In this document: positions 55,504 through 64,000 of the stretch, in pieces
How the letters are laid out: each line of letters starts with the position of its first letter
How positions within the stretch are numbered: position 1 is the stretch's first letter
NCBI RefSeq assembly: GCF_003669015.1
Contig: NZ_CP033069.1
Span: forward strand, 1,553,001 to 1,617,000
DNA: 64,000 nucleotides
Origin: Acidovorax sp. 1608163
GTDB lineage: Bacteria > Pseudomonadota > Gammaproteobacteria > Burkholderiales > Burkholderiaceae_C
Direction: 5' to 3'
Made by a program: the position numbers and the translations under genes
The notes under the pieces: model-generated
Seen by the model: only the letters and a program-made list of their open reading frames with translations
Database searches by the model: none
Told to the model about the DNA's origin: nothing

Positions 55504-57954
55504 ATGCAATTTCCCGAGTCCTGGTTGCGCGAATTCTGCAATCCACCGCTGACCACCCAAGAACTGGCCGACACCCTGACCATGGCGGGGCTGGAGGTTG
55601 AGGAACTGCGCCCCGTCGCTCCGCCCTTCACCAAGATCGTGGTCGGCGAGATCAAGGAGGCTGTGCAGCACCCTGATGCCGACCGCCTGCGCGTGTGCCA
55701 GGTCGATGTGGGGCAGGGCGCCTTGCTCAACATCGTCTGCGGTGCGCCCAATGCCCGTGTGGGCATCAAGGTGCCTTGTGCCTTGGTGGGCGCTGAGTTG
55801 CCCCCGGGCGACGATGGCAAACCTTTCCTGATCAAGGTTGGCAAGCTGCGTGGAGTGGAAAGCCAGGGCATGCTGTGCTCGGCCCGTGAGCTCAAGCTGT
55901 CGGAAGACCACGGCGGCTTGCTGGAGCTGGACGCATCGGCCCCTGTGGGTCAGGACATCCGCGCGCATTTGAATCTGGATGACACGCTCTTTACCCTCAA
56001 GCTCACGCCTAACCTTGCGCATTGCCTGAGCGTCTACGGCATTGCCCGCGAAGTGTCTGCATTGACCGGTGCGCCATTGCAGCAACCGTCGTTCCCGGCC
56101 GTGCCAGCCCAGCTGGCAGACAAGCTGCCCGTGAAGGTGAGCGCGCCCGATCTGTGCGGCCGTTTCTCGGGGCGCATCGTGCGCAACGTGAACACGCGCG
56201 CTGCGACTCCCCAGTGGATGCTGGACCGCTTGGCCCGCTGCGGTCAGCGTGGTGTGTCGCCACTGGTGGACATCTCGAACTACGTGATGTTTGAGCTGGG
56301 CCGCCCCTCGCATATTTTTGACCTCGACAAAATCCACGGTGGCCTGCAAGTCCGCTGGGGCAAGGCCGGTGAGCAGCTCAAGCTGCTCAATGGCAACACG
56401 ATCACCGTCGATGACAAGGTGGGTGTGATCGCCGATGACAGCCAGGTCGAATCGCTGGCTGGCATCATGGGTGGCGATGCCACGGCGGTGTCTGACGACA
56501 CGCGCCACATCTACATCGAAGCCGCCTTCTGGTGGCCCAAGGCTGTGGCGGGGCGTTCGCGCCGTTTCAACTTCTCGACCGACGCAGGCCATCGCTTTGA
56601 GCGGGGTGTCGACCCTAGCCTGACCGTCGAGCACATCGAGCGCATCACGCAGCTCGTTCTCGATATCTGCGGTACTGCCGATACGGCTTGCGGCCCCATC
56701 GATGACCACACGGTCAATCTGCCCACGGCACAGCCTGTCGCATTGCGCGTGGCACGTGCGGCCAAGGTCATTGGTATGCCGCTGACCCAGGCTCAGTGCG
56801 TGGACGCGCTCCAGCGCCTGGGGCTGCCGGTGTCTGAATCTGACGGTGTGGTGACGGTAACCCCGCCCAGCTACCGCTTTGACATTGCCATCGAGGAAGA
56901 CCTGATCGAGGAAGTGGCCCGCATGGTGGGTTACAACAACCTGCCCACCACACCGCCCTTGGCGCCTATCACCCCCAAGCTGCGTGCCGAGGCCCAACGC
57001 AGCCCGTTCGCTGTGCGCCGTGTGCTGGCGGGATTGGGGTACCAGGAGACCATCAATTTCAGCTTTGTGGAAGAGCGCTGGGAGCTGCAGTTGGCAGCCA
57101 ATGCCAACCCTATCAAGCTCCTGAATCCGATTGCCAGCCAGATGAGCGTGATGCGCTCCACCTTGCTGGGCTCGTTGCTGCAAGTGCTCAAGTTCAATCT
57201 GGACCGCAAGGCCGAGCGGGTGCGCGTGTTTGAACTGGGTCGCGTGTTTTTGCGCGATGCTTCTGTGGCCAACACCGACACCACGGTCGAGGGCTTTCAC
57301 CAGCCCATGTGGGTAGCTGGCGTGGCCTATGGTGCCAGCGACATCCTTCAGTGGGGCCGCAAAGAGCAAGGTATTGATTTCTTCGACGTCAAGGGCGATG
57401 TCGAGGCCTTGTTGGCGCCGCTGCGTGCCACCTTTGAGCCCGCAACGCACCCTGCCATGCACCCCGGCCGTTGCGCCCGCGTGCTGGTGCAAGGCCGTGC
57501 CGTGGGCTTTGTGGGCGAGTTGCATCCGCAATGGCGCCAGTCTTGGGAGTTGCCCCAGGCGCCCGTGATGTTCGAGCTGGAGCTGGACGCCGTGCTGCTG
57601 CGCACGGTGCCCCGTTTCACCGCCGTGGCCAAACACCAGGCCGTGGAGCGTGATCTGGCCATCGTTGTGGCAGAGCGTGTGACGCACAGCGAAGTCATGG
57701 CGGCGGTCGAGTCTGCCGTGCCTGGCACCTTGCTGCGTTCTGCCGTGTTGTTTGACGTGTACCGCCCCAAGGCGGTGAAGCCCGGCGAAGAGCCATCAAC
57801 CACTGCAGGCGTGGCGGCAGGTGAAAAGAGCTTGGCGGTGCGCTTGACCTTGGGCAGTGGCGAGGCTTCGCTCACTGAAGCCGAGATTGAGGCGGCGGTG
57901 CAGGCCGTCATGGCCCAACTGGTGGCGCGCACGGGCGGCCGCCTGCGCGTTTGA
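55504..57954 (+). CDS. pheT: Phenylalanyl-tRNA synthetase beta subunit
   Basis: A 816-residue subunit: N-terminal tRNA-binding domain (about 40-150), B3/4 editing domain, B5 domain, a catalytic-like core and the C-terminal FDX-ACB domain. Opening [20 protein letters not shown] and [20 protein letters not shown] near residue 617 are typical. It is followed after 13 bases by ihfA. Confidence 0.96.
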   Translation: MQFPESWLREFCNPPLTTQELADTLTMAGLEVEELRPVAPPFTKIVVGEIKEAVQHPDADRLRVCQVDVGQGALLNIVCGAPNARVGIKVPCALVGAELPPGDDGKPFLIKVGKLRGVESQGMLCSARELKLSEDHGGLLELDASAPVGQDIRAHLNLDDTLFTLKLTPNLAHCLSVYGIAREVSALTGAPLQQPSFPAVPAQLADKLPVKVSAPDLCGRFSGRIVRNVNTRAATPQWMLDRLARCGQRGVSPLVDISNYVMFELGRPSHIFDLDKIHGGLQVRWGKAGEQLKLLNGNTITVDDKVGVIADDSQVESLAGIMGGDATAVSDDTRHIYIEAAFWWPKAVAGRSRRFNFSTDAGHRFERGVDPSLTVEHIERITQLVLDICGTADTACGPIDDHTVNLPTAQPVALRVARAAKVIGMPLTQAQCVDALQRLGLPVSESDGVVTVTPPSYRFDIAIEEDLIEEVARMVGYNNLPTTPPLAPITPKLRAEAQRSPFAVRRVLAGLGYQETINFSFVEERWELQLAANANPIKLLNPIASQMSVMRSTLLGSLLQVLKFNLDRKAERVRVFELGRVFLRDASVANTDTTVEGFHQPMWVAGVAYGASDILQWGRKEQGIDFFDVKGDVEALLAPLRATFEPATHPAMHPGRCARVLVQGRAVGFVGELHPQWRQSWELPQAPVMFELELDAVLLRTVPRFTAVAKHQAVERDLAIVVAERVTHSEVMAAVESAVPGTLLRSAVLFDVYRPKAVKPGEEPSTTAGVAAGEKSLAVRLTLGSGEASLTEAEIEAAVQAVMAQLVARTGGRLRV

Positions 57955-57967
57955 TACTGGCGTGGAG

Positions 57968-58309
57968 ATGGCCCAAGTGATTGAATTTGCAGTCGACAGC
58001 CTGGAGACCAACGCGCTGACCAAGGCTCAGCTGGCAGACCTTTTGTTTGACCAGATTGGGCTGAACAAGCGCGAGTCCAAAGACATGATCGACGCATTCT
58101 TTGACCTCATCGTGCAAAGCCTGATCGAGGGCAAGGATGTGAAGCTGTCGGGGTTTGGCAACTTTCAGATCCGAACCAAAGCCCCCCGGCCCGGGCGCAA
58201 TCCGCGCACGGGTGAGGCCATTCCCATCCAGGCACGGCGGGTCGTCACCTTCCACGCCAGCAGCAAGCTCAAAGAGCAGATTCAGGGCAGCGCGACAGAG
58301 TCCGTGTGA
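57968..58309 (+). CDS. ihfA: Integration host factor subunit alpha
   Basis: DNA-bending nucleoid protein, 113 residues. [20 protein letters not shown] opens the dimerisation region and the beta-arm carries [13 protein letters not shown] with the intercalating Pro. Start chosen at MAQVIEFAV with GGAG upstream. The pheT-ihfA-merR order is the rule in gamma- and betaproteobacteria. Confidence 0.96.
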   Translation: MAQVIEFAVDSLETNALTKAQLADLLFDQIGLNKRESKDMIDAFFDLIVQSLIEGKDVKLSGFGNFQIRTKAPRPGRNPRTGEAIPIQARRVVTFHASSKLKEQIQGSATESV

Positions 58310-58409
58310 ACCTTTTCCTGTTTTGAATGGGAATCCGTGGATTCGCGCTGGCGGCCGTTCGGCCTCTGCAGTACGCTAAGCGGTTTTCGAGTACACCGGT
58401 CTTCCCTTC

Positions 58410-58826
58410 ATGGGCACAACGCTTCCTCCTATTCCAGCCAAGCGCTACTTCACCATTGGTGAAGTCGCTGAACTCTGCGGCGTGAAGCCGCATGTGCTGC
58501 GCTACTGGGAGCAGGAGTTCACGCAACTGCGTCCCATGAAGCGGCGCGGCAACCGCCGCTATTACCAGCACCATGAAGTGTTGATGATCCGGCGGATACG
58601 GGATCTGCTGTACGACCAGGGCTTCACCATCAGCGGCGCACGCAACCGGTTGCAAGAGCTGACGCACCTTGAGCGTGACAACAGCGTGGCGTTGGAGGGC
58701 GATAGTCCGGACGCGTTGGGTGCCGAGCTTGCCGATTCTTCCGCTATGGCGGTGCGAAACGACAAGGTTTTGGACTTTGCTACAGTCCGCCAAGAATTGT
58801 TGGAGATAAAGGCTCTCCTTTCTTAA
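58410..58826 (+). CDS. MerR-family regulator
   Basis: A 138-residue protein with a MerR helix-turn-helix (YFTIGEVAELCGVKPHVLRY, WEQEF) at residues 12-40, and a short C-terminal part without the Cys ligands of metal sensors. The gene always follows ihfA in this group; its target is not known. A terminator-free 34-base gap leads to tRNA-Pro. Confidence 0.9.
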   Translation: MGTTLPPIPAKRYFTIGEVAELCGVKPHVLRYWEQEFTQLRPMKRRGNRRYYQHHEVLMIRRIRDLLYDQGFTISGARNRLQELTHLERDNSVALEGDSPDALGAELADSSAMAVRNDKVLDFATVRQELLEIKALLS

Positions 58827-58860
58827 GGGGCCTATTTTGTGTATATAATCTAAGTCTTGT

Positions 58861-58937
58861 CGGCGTGTAGCGCAGCCTGGTAGCGCACTTGCATGGGGTG
58901 CAAGGGGTCGCGAGTTCGAATCCCGCCACGCCGACCA
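58861..58937 (+). tRNA. tRNA-Pro (GGG)
   Basis: Seven-base acceptor stem CGGCGTG/CACGCCG, D-arm, anticodon loop ATGGGGT with anticodon GGG, TTCGAAT T-loop and encoded CCA. 77 bases. Confidence 0.95.
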
Positions 58938-58946
58938 TTGATAGCA

Positions 58947-58979
58947 AAAGCCCGGTTCCGAAAGGAGCCGGGCTTTTTT
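58947..58979 (+). terminator. Intrinsic terminator after tRNA-Pro
   Basis: AAAGCCCGG with TTCC extending into a short loop and the complement GGAGCCGGGCTTT, followed by T6. Confidence 0.8.
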
Positions 58980-59016
58980 GCTTTGGGCCAGAGCCAGTCT
59001 GGAAGTTGAGGATCAG

Positions 59017-59316
59017 ATGATTGATGGTTTGGTGGCAGGCAGGCTGTGGAGCGCTGCCGAGCGTCGGGTGGACAAGGCGGGCAAGTCCTATACGGTGGCG
59101 CGCTTGCGTGTGACGGGCGTCGATGTCGATGGCGTGCTCGTCAATCTCATCGCCTTTGATCCCAGGGTGTGCGAGCTTTTGCACGATGCCCAAGAGGGTG
59201 AGGCCGTGTCCGTGTCGGGTGCGTTGACCCCCAAGGTCTGGACCGATAAGCAGGGCAATACCAAGCCCGCACTGGACATGGTGGTGCACCGCGTCTTGAT
59301 GGTGCGTCCAGACTGA
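59017..59316 (+). CDS. Single-stranded-DNA-binding-like OB-fold protein
   Basis: A 99-residue protein with an SSB-like fold: MIDGLVAGRLWSAAERRVDK, then VNLIAFDP and SGALTPKVWTDKQGNTKPAL near the end. It is much shorter than canonical SSB and lacks the acidic C-terminal tip, so it may be a phage- or element-type SSB or a PriB-like protein. It is close to the tRNA-Thr-linked island. Confidence 0.75.
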   Translation: MIDGLVAGRLWSAAERRVDKAGKSYTVARLRVTGVDVDGVLVNLIAFDPRVCELLHDAQEGEAVSVSGALTPKVWTDKQGNTKPALDMVVHRVLMVRPD

Positions 59317-59451
59317 CTGGAGGTGCTGCATGCCCAAAGCATGCACAGGATTTCAGTGGGCGCCTGCTGAGTCAGCGCGGCAAAAGCGACTGGGACTGTT
59401 CAGCCGCGATGTCTATAGCCTTTCAGCGACAGTGCAAGCCTATGGGGGCAA

Positions 59452-59643
59452 TCAGGGTTTGTTTGGCTTTGGTGCCGTGTCAAAGCCGAGTGCGATGAGC
59501 TCTTCGGGCGACAGCTCGATCTCTACGACCTCCGGCTGCCGGGGCTCAATGGTTCTGCGCCGCTCATAGCTGGCGGGTGGCTCATTTTGCGTTTGTCGGC
59601 GGTCGATGCCGCTTCTGCGGTCGGTGGGGGTTCTGTTTTGCAT
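59452..59643 (-). CDS. Small conserved hypothetical protein with DRRSGIDRRQ motif
   Basis: A 63-residue highly charged protein: MQNRTPTDRRSGIDRRQTQN then PPASYERRRTIEPRQPEVVE and a helical acidic C-terminus (LSPEELIALGFD). No membrane segment; probably cytoplasmic. I think similar small proteins occur in Comamonadaceae; role unknown. A longer upstream in-frame start exists, but the ATG here is a better fit. Confidence 0.5.
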   Translation of the reverse strand: MQNRTPTDRRSGIDRRQTQNEPPASYERRRTIEPRQPEVVEIELSPEELIALGFDTAPKPNKP

Positions 59644-59829
59644 GGTGTGATGGCCTTTCCAGCGGTGCGCAGAGTCCCGAAAATTGTGGGCAGCCACGCC
59701 TACACGTGGCAACCTAGCGGGCGTTCCAAGTGTCCACAATTTGCCGCCATTCGCAAACAAAGTTTGCGCCAACCCACTGAATTTCAGAACCGGCCGAGTG
59801 GTCTGTCGGCATAGCCCAAACCCATGAAA

Positions 59830-59860
59830 AAAGCCCTGACTCTTGCGAATCAGGGCTTTT
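59830..59860. terminator. Terminator next to the displaced tRNA-Thr end
   Basis: AAAGCCCTGA/TCAGGGCTTT stem with an 11-base loop. It lies just after the tRNA-Thr 3' half on the minus strand, where the original terminator of that tRNA would be expected. Confidence 0.75.
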
Positions 59861-59863
59861 CAT

Positions 59864-59909
59864 TTGGTGCCGGAGAGATGAATCGAACACCCGACCTTCT
59901 CATTACGAA
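59864..59909 (-). repeat. 46-bp direct repeat of the tRNA-Thr 3' half (attachment site)
   Basis: Exactly the same 46 bases as 61717-61762: tRNA-Thr from the anticodon loop to CCA plus one base. After it the sequence diverges, so it is not a complete tRNA gene. A classical att duplication. Confidence 0.9.
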
Positions 59910-59976
59910 GGCCGGTAGGGCGTATTCGTTGGGCTCTTTTCTCTCTGTGGACTTCACCCGGTTTCGTAGACATATT

Positions 59977-60837
59977 TCAACTTCCGTTTCGAAGTTGTTC
60001 GAATGCCAGCGGACTCAGTTGGTCTAGGTGACTGTGCCGACGGATTCGATTGTAAAAACCTTCGATGTAGTCAAACACATCTGACTTGGCGTCTTGCCTG
60101 GTGGCATAGATATGGCGTTTGATTCTCTCCTTCTTCAAGCTGCTGAAGAAGGACTCTGCTACCGCGTTGTCCCAACAGTTTCCACGTCGGCTCATGCTTG
60201 GCACCAATTGGTTGTCCTTGCACCAGCGGGCGAAGTCGTCACTGCCAAACTGACTTCCTTGGTCGGAATGGATCATCACTGGACCCGTTGGGCGCCTGCG
60301 CCACACTGCCATCGTGAGCGCATCCAACACCAACTCTGTAGCCATGCTGGAGTTCATCGCCCAGCCGACCACCATGCGCGAGTACAGGTCAATTACGGCC
60401 GTTAGGTACAACCAGCCCTCATGGGTTCGGATATAGGTAATGTCGGTGACCCACACTTGGTTCGGTAGCGTGACCGTGAACTCACGTTGCAACCGGTTCG
60501 GTGCGGCAGTCGCAGGAAGACCGACTCGGTAGCGTGGCCGCTTGTAACCACGCACTGAGCGCAGTTGGGCCTGGCGCATCAGGCGTGCTACACGTTTTTG
60601 ACCGCACGCCATACCGTCCTCTCGCAAGTCCCGCAGGATGCGTGGGCTTCCATAAATCCCGTGGCTGTCGTCAAAGGATTGCCGAATGCTTGCCAGCAAG
60701 ACATCGTCGGCTAAGGCGCGTTTGGACTTTGGATTGGCCTTCCAAGCGTAATAGCCACTGCGCTGTACGCGCAGAACGCGGCACATGCTGCTGAGCCGGA
60801 ACTGGCCTTTATGTTCGGCCATGAATGCGTACTTCAC
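59977..60837 (-). CDS. IS3-family transposase OrfB
   Basis: A 286-residue catalytic subunit: VWVTDITYIRTHEGWLYLTA with the first Asp, IHSDQGSQFGSDDF with the second, and NCWDNAVAESFFSSLKKE with the Glu. An intact DDE domain. In this family it is normally made by -1 frameshifting from orfA at an A-run (CCTAAAAAAGG), also present here. Confidence 0.9.
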   Translation of the reverse strand: MKYAFMAEHKGQFRLSSMCRVLRVQRSGYYAWKANPKSKRALADDVLLASIRQSFDDSHGIYGSPRILRDLREDGMACGQKRVARLMRQAQLRSVRGYKRPRYRVGLPATAAPNRLQREFTVTLPNQVWVTDITYIRTHEGWLYLTAVIDLYSRMVVGWAMNSSMATELVLDALTMAVWRRRPTGPVMIHSDQGSQFGSDDFARWCKDNQLVPSMSRRGNCWDNAVAESFFSSLKKERIKRHIYATRQDAKSDVFDYIEGFYNRIRRHSHLDQLSPLAFEQLRNGS

Positions 60838-61114
60838 CCGGACAGCTTGGCAAAGTACGTTGCGGCCTTTTTTAGGATGTCGCGCTCCTCATTGGCCCTT
60901 TTGAGCTCCGCTTTGAGCCGGGATACCTCGGCCTTGAGCTGGCTTGTCTCTGCCCCCCTGCGCTCGATTGCTCTTTGGCAAGCCGCACCCACAGGTACAG
61001 GCTTTTGTCCGACATGCCCAATCGCTTGGCTACATCCACTACCCCATGACCACGCTCGGTCACCTGTTTGACGGCTTCTGCCTTGAACTCAGCCGGGTAT
61101 CGCACTCTCTTCAT
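60834..61114 (-). pseudogene. IS3-family OrfA, frameshifted
   Basis: The opening MKRVRYPAEFKAEAVKQVTE and the helix-turn-helix (GVVDVAKRLGMSDKSLYLWV) are normal. After LAKEQ the frame is lost in a G-run (near 60955), while the expected continuation SQLKAEVSRLKAELKRANEE and FAKL is readable in another frame to 60834. One indel in a G6 run explains it. The element is therefore probably immobile. Confidence 0.75.
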
Positions 61115-61176
61115 TTCTCACTCTCCAGTTCAATTTCGACCTTGATAGGTGTCTATTGAACCGGGTGAAGTCCACA

Positions 61177-61468
61177 CCGACTCCATAAACGCATCCTCTT
61201 GATCCGCTGGAATTAGCTGGTTTCGGCGCCCGCCCTTGGATGAGTCTTGAATGGCACTTGATGATTCACGTATGAAGCCCTGCCGTTCTTTGACGACCCA
61301 AGTCTCGGATCTTCCCAGCACACTGGCTGTTTCTGAGATGGACAATTCGTGAAGAATTGGAAGCATGACCGCCAGAGCCCGACGCAGTTCGATCGCCGAC
61401 TGCGTTGTTTTGGCTGTGTCCATGGCTCGTTCGATGGCCTCGGGAGGCCCGCTAGGCTTTCTGCTCAT
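61177..61468 (-). pseudogene. IS630-like transposase fragment, cut by the IS3 element
   Basis: MSRKPSGPPEAIERAMDTAK followed by a helix-turn-helix (LHELSISETASVLGRSETWV) and GGRRNQL, then the frame runs into the IS3 element end. No catalytic DDE part remains. A relic of an element that occupied the tRNA-Thr island before the IS3 element. Confidence 0.65.
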
Positions 61469-61674
61469 GAAATACCTTGAACGTTGGATTTAGGCGCGTG
61501 TGGGACGAATTCACAGGAGCTGGAAGCGAAGTAGACCCACGCGTGGTCGCGCATGACAGTTCCGGTTTCCGCATGCGGTCGAGTCCTAGTCGCTTGCCCA
61601 AATCGACTGATTGGACGTTGTCCTAAACACCACCACGCACGTCTGTAAATAGTCTGTAAGCTGCAACAAAAGAA

Positions 61675-61705
61675 AAACCCCGCTATCTTTTGGATAGCAG
61701 GGTTT
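61675..61705. terminator. Terminator after tRNA-Thr
   Basis: AAACCC-CGCTATC with its complement GATAGC-GGGTTT and T/A flanks, 12 bases past the tRNA-Thr 3' end on the minus strand. Confidence 0.75.
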
Positions 61706-61716
61706 CCTTTACTGAC

Positions 61717-61762
61717 TTGGTGCCGGAGAGATGAATCGAACACCCGACCTTCTCATTACGAA
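61717..61762 (-). repeat. 46-bp direct repeat in tRNA-Thr (attachment site)
   Basis: The copy inside the intact tRNA-Thr gene, identical to 59864-59909. Elements that integrate in tRNA genes carry a matching 3' half and so restore the gene. Confidence 0.9.
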
Positions 61763-61793
61763 TGAGCTGCTCTACCGACTGAGCTACACCGGC
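61718..61793 (-). tRNA. tRNA-Thr (CGT)
   Basis: 76 bases on the minus strand, acceptor stem GCCGGTG/CTCCGGC, D-loop, anticodon loop TTCGTAA with anticodon CGT (reads ACG), TTCGATT T-loop and CCA. Confidence 0.93.
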
Positions 61794-61805
61794 GTTAGCC
61801 TCAAA

Positions 61806-62813
61806 TTATAGCGTCGAATGGTAGCTGGTGACCCGCTCCACTTCGTTCTTGGAGCCGAGGATGACGCTGACGCGTTCGTGCAGTTGCTGGGGCTGGATGT
61901 CCAGGATGCGGCCTTTGCCGTTGGTGGCGGCACCGCCGGCTTGCTCTACCAGCCAGCCCATGGGGTTGGCTTCGTACATCAGGCGCAGCTTGCCGGGCTT
62001 GTTGGGTTCGCGCTTGTCCCAGGGGTACATGAAGACGCCGCCACGGGTCAGGATGCGGTGCACGTCGGCCACCATCGATGCAATCCAGCGCATGTTGAAG
62101 TCCTTGCCGCGCGGGCCTTCCTTGCCTTGCAGGCATTCGTCGATGTAGCGCTTGACTGGCTCATCCCAGTGGCGCATGTTGCTCATGTTGATCGCGAATT
62201 CCTTGGTGTCCTCGGGGATGCGCACGTTCTCTTGCGTCAGCACGAAGGAGCCTTGCTCGCGGTCCAGGGTGAACATGGCCACGCCGTCGCCCACCGTGAG
62301 CACCAGCGTGGTTTGCGGGCCGTAGATGCAGTAGCCAGCGGCCACTTGGCGGTTGCCTGCCTGCAGGAAGTCGCCTTCCTCCACGCCACGGTCGTCATCG
62401 GGCTTCTTGAGCACGCTGAAGATGGTGCCAATGCTCACGTTCACATCGATGTTGCTGGAGCCGTCCAGGGGATCGAACAACAGCAGGTATTCGCCTTGCG
62501 GGTAGCGGTTGGGCACCAGGTAGATGCCGTCCATTTCTTCGGATGCCATGGCCGCCAGGTGGCCGCCCCATTCATTGGCTTCAATGAGCACTTCGTTGGC
62601 GATGATGTCCAGTTTCTTCTGGACCTCGCCCTGCACGTTTTCGCTCTCGGCACTGCCGAGCACGCCGCCCAGTGCGCCCTTGTTGACGGCTTGGCTGATG
62701 CCTTTGCAGGCGCGTGCCACCACTTCCAGCAGCAGGCGCAGTTGAGAGGGAATATGGCCGTCAACGCGCTGTTGTTCGACCAGGTAGCGGGTGAGGCTGA
62801 TGGGTTTTGCCAT
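61806..62813 (-). CDS. fbp: Fructose-1,6-bisphosphatase class 1
   Basis: Gluconeogenic phosphatase, 335 residues. The metal- and substrate-binding motif [20 protein letters not shown] is near residue 120; further on [20 protein letters not shown] near 270. It opens with [16 protein letters not shown]. It is followed (upstream on this strand) by pepN, 15 bases away, and downstream by tRNA-Thr. Confidence 0.96.
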   Translation of the reverse strand: MAKPISLTRYLVEQQRVDGHIPSQLRLLLEVVARACKGISQAVNKGALGGVLGSAESENVQGEVQKKLDIIANEVLIEANEWGGHLAAMASEEMDGIYLVPNRYPQGEYLLLFDPLDGSSNIDVNVSIGTIFSVLKKPDDDRGVEEGDFLQAGNRQVAAGYCIYGPQTTLVLTVGDGVAMFTLDREQGSFVLTQENVRIPEDTKEFAINMSNMRHWDEPVKRYIDECLQGKEGPRGKDFNMRWIASMVADVHRILTRGGVFMYPWDKREPNKPGKLRLMYEANPMGWLVEQAGGAATNGKGRILDIQPQQLHERVSVILGSKNEVERVTSYHSTL

Positions 62814-62828
62814 GGGGAGACTCCTTGT

Positions 62829-64000
62829 TTATTCGGCCAGTGCGCGGTTGACGACTTCGCGCACGTCGTTGCTCAGGCCCTCGCGGGCGGCCACGCGGGC
62901 GATGGCTTCGCGGGCGGCGGTGCGCCAGGGCTCGGCCAGCTTTTTCCAGCGGTCCAGTGCGCGCGCCAGGCGGGCGGCCACTTGGGGGTTGATCGCGTCC
63001 AGCTCGATCACGCGGTCGCTCCAGAACACATAGCCACCCGCATCCAGGCGGTGGAAGGCGCCGGGGTTGGCGCTGCAGTAGCTGAAGATCACGCTGCGCG
63101 CGCGGTTGGGGTTCTTGAGACTGAAGTCGGGGTGCTGCATGAGCTGGCGCACGGCGGGCAGCACGTTGCCGCCCCGGTCGGGCGCGCCCGCCTGCAGGGC
63201 AAACCACTTGTCGATGACCAGCGGCTCGTTCTTGAACAGCGCATGAAAGCGCGCCAGGGCAGGGGCTGCCAGTTCGTGGCCGCTGGCCACCAGGGCCGTG
63301 AGGGCGTTGAAGCGGTCGGTCATGTTGCCCGCGTCCTTGAAGCGCTGGTAGGCCTTGCCGGGCCACACGGCATCGCCCGTGATCTGCGCTGAGATGCACA
63401 GCATGTGCAGGGCCATGCCGCTCAAGGCGCGGCGACCGCTGGAGACGCTGTCAGGCTGGTAGCCGCCGGTGTTCTGGTGCTGCTCCCAGGCGGCTTCCCA
63501 GTCGGCGCGCAGGGCCAGCGCCAGTTCGGTGCGCATGGCTTCGCGCACGGAGTGGATGCGCTGCGGGTCCACCACGTCCAGCTGCTCGGCGATGTAGGTC
63601 TCTGACGGCAGGGTGAGCACCAACTCCTTGAAGGCGGCATCCAAGCCGGGATGGCGCAGCACAGCACGCATGGCCTCGACGAAGGCCGTGCCCAGAATTT
63701 TGGGCTCTGAAGTGGCTGTAGCGCCCGCCAAATCAGCGCTAGAAGCTATGCTATTGATAGCGATTCGCAGTGCCAGGCGCTGGCCTGCTTCCCAGCGGTT
63801 AAAGGCATCGGTGTCGTGCGCCAGCAGGGTGAGCAGCTCGGCATCCGTGTAGTCGATGTCCAGCACCACCGGGGCGCTGAAATTGCGCAGCAGCGAGGGC
63901 ACCGGGGCGCTGTCGAGGTTGGTGAAGGTGAAGGTTTGCGATGCCTCGGTTAGCACCAGCACTTGCGACAGGGCGCCAGTGACGGCCTCGCCCGTCAGCT
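62829..64000 (-). CDS. pepN: Aminopeptidase N, C-terminal part (gene runs past the window)
   Basis: The visible stretch is the C-terminal half of M1 aminopeptidase N: the Ig-like domain (LTEASQTFTF, PVPSLLRNFSAPVVLDIDYT) and the helical ARM-like domain (EPLVIDKWFALQA, NPNRARSVIFSYCSANPGAF). The zinc site lies beyond the window. Residues read from about 63762 to 63715 (IAINSIASSADLAGATATSE) are encoded by a palindromic repeat, in frame in a helical linker. A short gap separates it from fbp. Confidence 0.9.
   Translation of the reverse strand, partial: LTGEAVTGALSQVLVLTEASQTFTFTNLDSAPVPSLLRNFSAPVVLDIDYTDAELLTLLAHDTDAFNRWEAGQRLALRIAINSIASSADLAGATATSEPKILGTAFVEAMRAVLRHPGLDAAFKELVLTLPSETYIAEQLDVVDPQRIHSVREAMRTELALALRADWEAAWEQHQNTGGYQPDSVSSGRRALSGMALHMLCISAQITGDAVWPGKAYQRFKDAGNMTDRFNALTALVASGHELAAPALARFHALFKNEPLVIDKWFALQAGAPDRGGNVLPAVRQLMQHPDFSLKNPNRARSVIFSYCSANPGAFHRLDAGGYVFWSDRVIELDAINPQVAARLARALDRWKKLAEPWRTAAREAIARVAAREGLSNDVREVVNRALAE
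63715..63762 (-). repeat. Palindromic repeat inside pepN, copy H
   Basis: On the minus strand GCTATCAATAGCATAGCTTC and TAGCGCTGATTTGG, then GGGCGCTACAGCC, the family layout in a partly decayed form, translated in frame. Confidence 0.65.

Larger units (their letters stand above)
59946..61176 (-). mobile_element. IS3-family insertion sequence (1231 bp)
   Basis: Perfect 18-bp inverted ends TGTGGACTTCACCCGGTT at 59946-59963 and 61159-61176. It holds an orfA/orfB pair on the minus strand. No matching target duplication was found on its two sides. It cuts into an IS630-like transposase fragment. Confidence 0.9.

Noticed and set aside
59330..59569. 79-codon plus-strand frame after the SSB-like gene
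   Set aside because: Its second half overlaps the small DRR protein on the other strand, and composition is poor; the first half has no family match.
61465..61743. 92-codon minus-strand frame overlapping tRNA-Thr
   Set aside because: It covers the tRNA 3' end and its terminator; not a protein gene.

Overview
The window looks like a chromosomal segment of a Comamonadaceae betaproteobacterium, most like Acidovorax or a close relative. This rests on high GC, on betaproteobacterial gene orders (rimP-nusA-infB-rbfA-truB; thrS-infC-rpmI-rplT-pheS-pheT-ihfA-merR-tRNA-Pro; smpB divergent from ratA-rnfH), on a type B PutA beside an Lrp-type regulator, and on a short palindromic repeat (arms with GCTAGCGCTT / AAGCGCTAG) that I associate with this family. 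No database search was possible, so identifications rest on motifs and remembered family features.

Layout. 1-6120: tail of a c-type cytochrome operon, a thioredoxin-like protein and a large SNF2/SWIM helicase. 6190-14730: transcription/translation operon rimP-nusA-infB-rbfA-truB-typA behind a promoter and an early terminator (probable attenuator). 14762-18840: EamA transporter, a hydroxyisobutyryl-CoA-hydrolase-like protein, smpB, ratA, rnfH and a DUF4124 protein. 18987-22901: guaB and guaA with a Phd/PIN toxin-antitoxin pair between them. 22905-29450: accessory island at the 3' end of guaA with iterated repeats, a broken integrase, IS3- and IS5-family elements, a second integrase remnant, AT-rich unknowns and an O-acyltransferase. 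29500-39300: housekeeping and unknown genes, putA with its Lrp-type regulator, rlmD, a lipoprotein, a GlcG-like gene and an inverted pair of MITE-like elements. 39300-46870: iron uptake (hemP, exbD, exbB, tonB, bfd, a 2OG-Fe dioxygenase and a siderophore receptor) with three Fur-box candidates. 47000-50600: SWIB protein, EamA transporter, gamma-glutamylcyclotransferase-like protein, isocitrate lyase. 50600-58830: thrS with a threonine-codon leader, infC with an ATC start, rpmI, rplT, pheS, pheT, ihfA and a MerR regulator. 58860-64000: tRNA-Pro, an SSB-like protein, a small island bounded by a 46-bp duplication of the tRNA-Thr 3' half, tRNA-Thr, fbp and the 3' part of pepN.

How the parts work together. 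The iron block is a TonB energy-transduction set with its outer-membrane receptor and the bacterioferritin-release ferredoxin. The guaB/guaA pair makes GMP, and the TA pair may share guaA's transcript. PutA and the Lrp-type protein form a divergent proline-use unit.

The most interesting points are: (i) a 13-residue leader peptide ahead of thrS with five Thr codons covering all four synonyms, followed by a terminator; (ii) a palindromic repeat family that lies between genes, directly against start codons, and in frame inside several proteins; (iii) an inverted pair of ~170-bp elements whose CTAG-flanked ends match the end of a broken IS5-family element elsewhere in the window; (iv) a toxin-antitoxin promoter overlapping two inverted repeats, one of which is also the guaB terminator; and (v) the tRNA-Thr attachment-site duplication.
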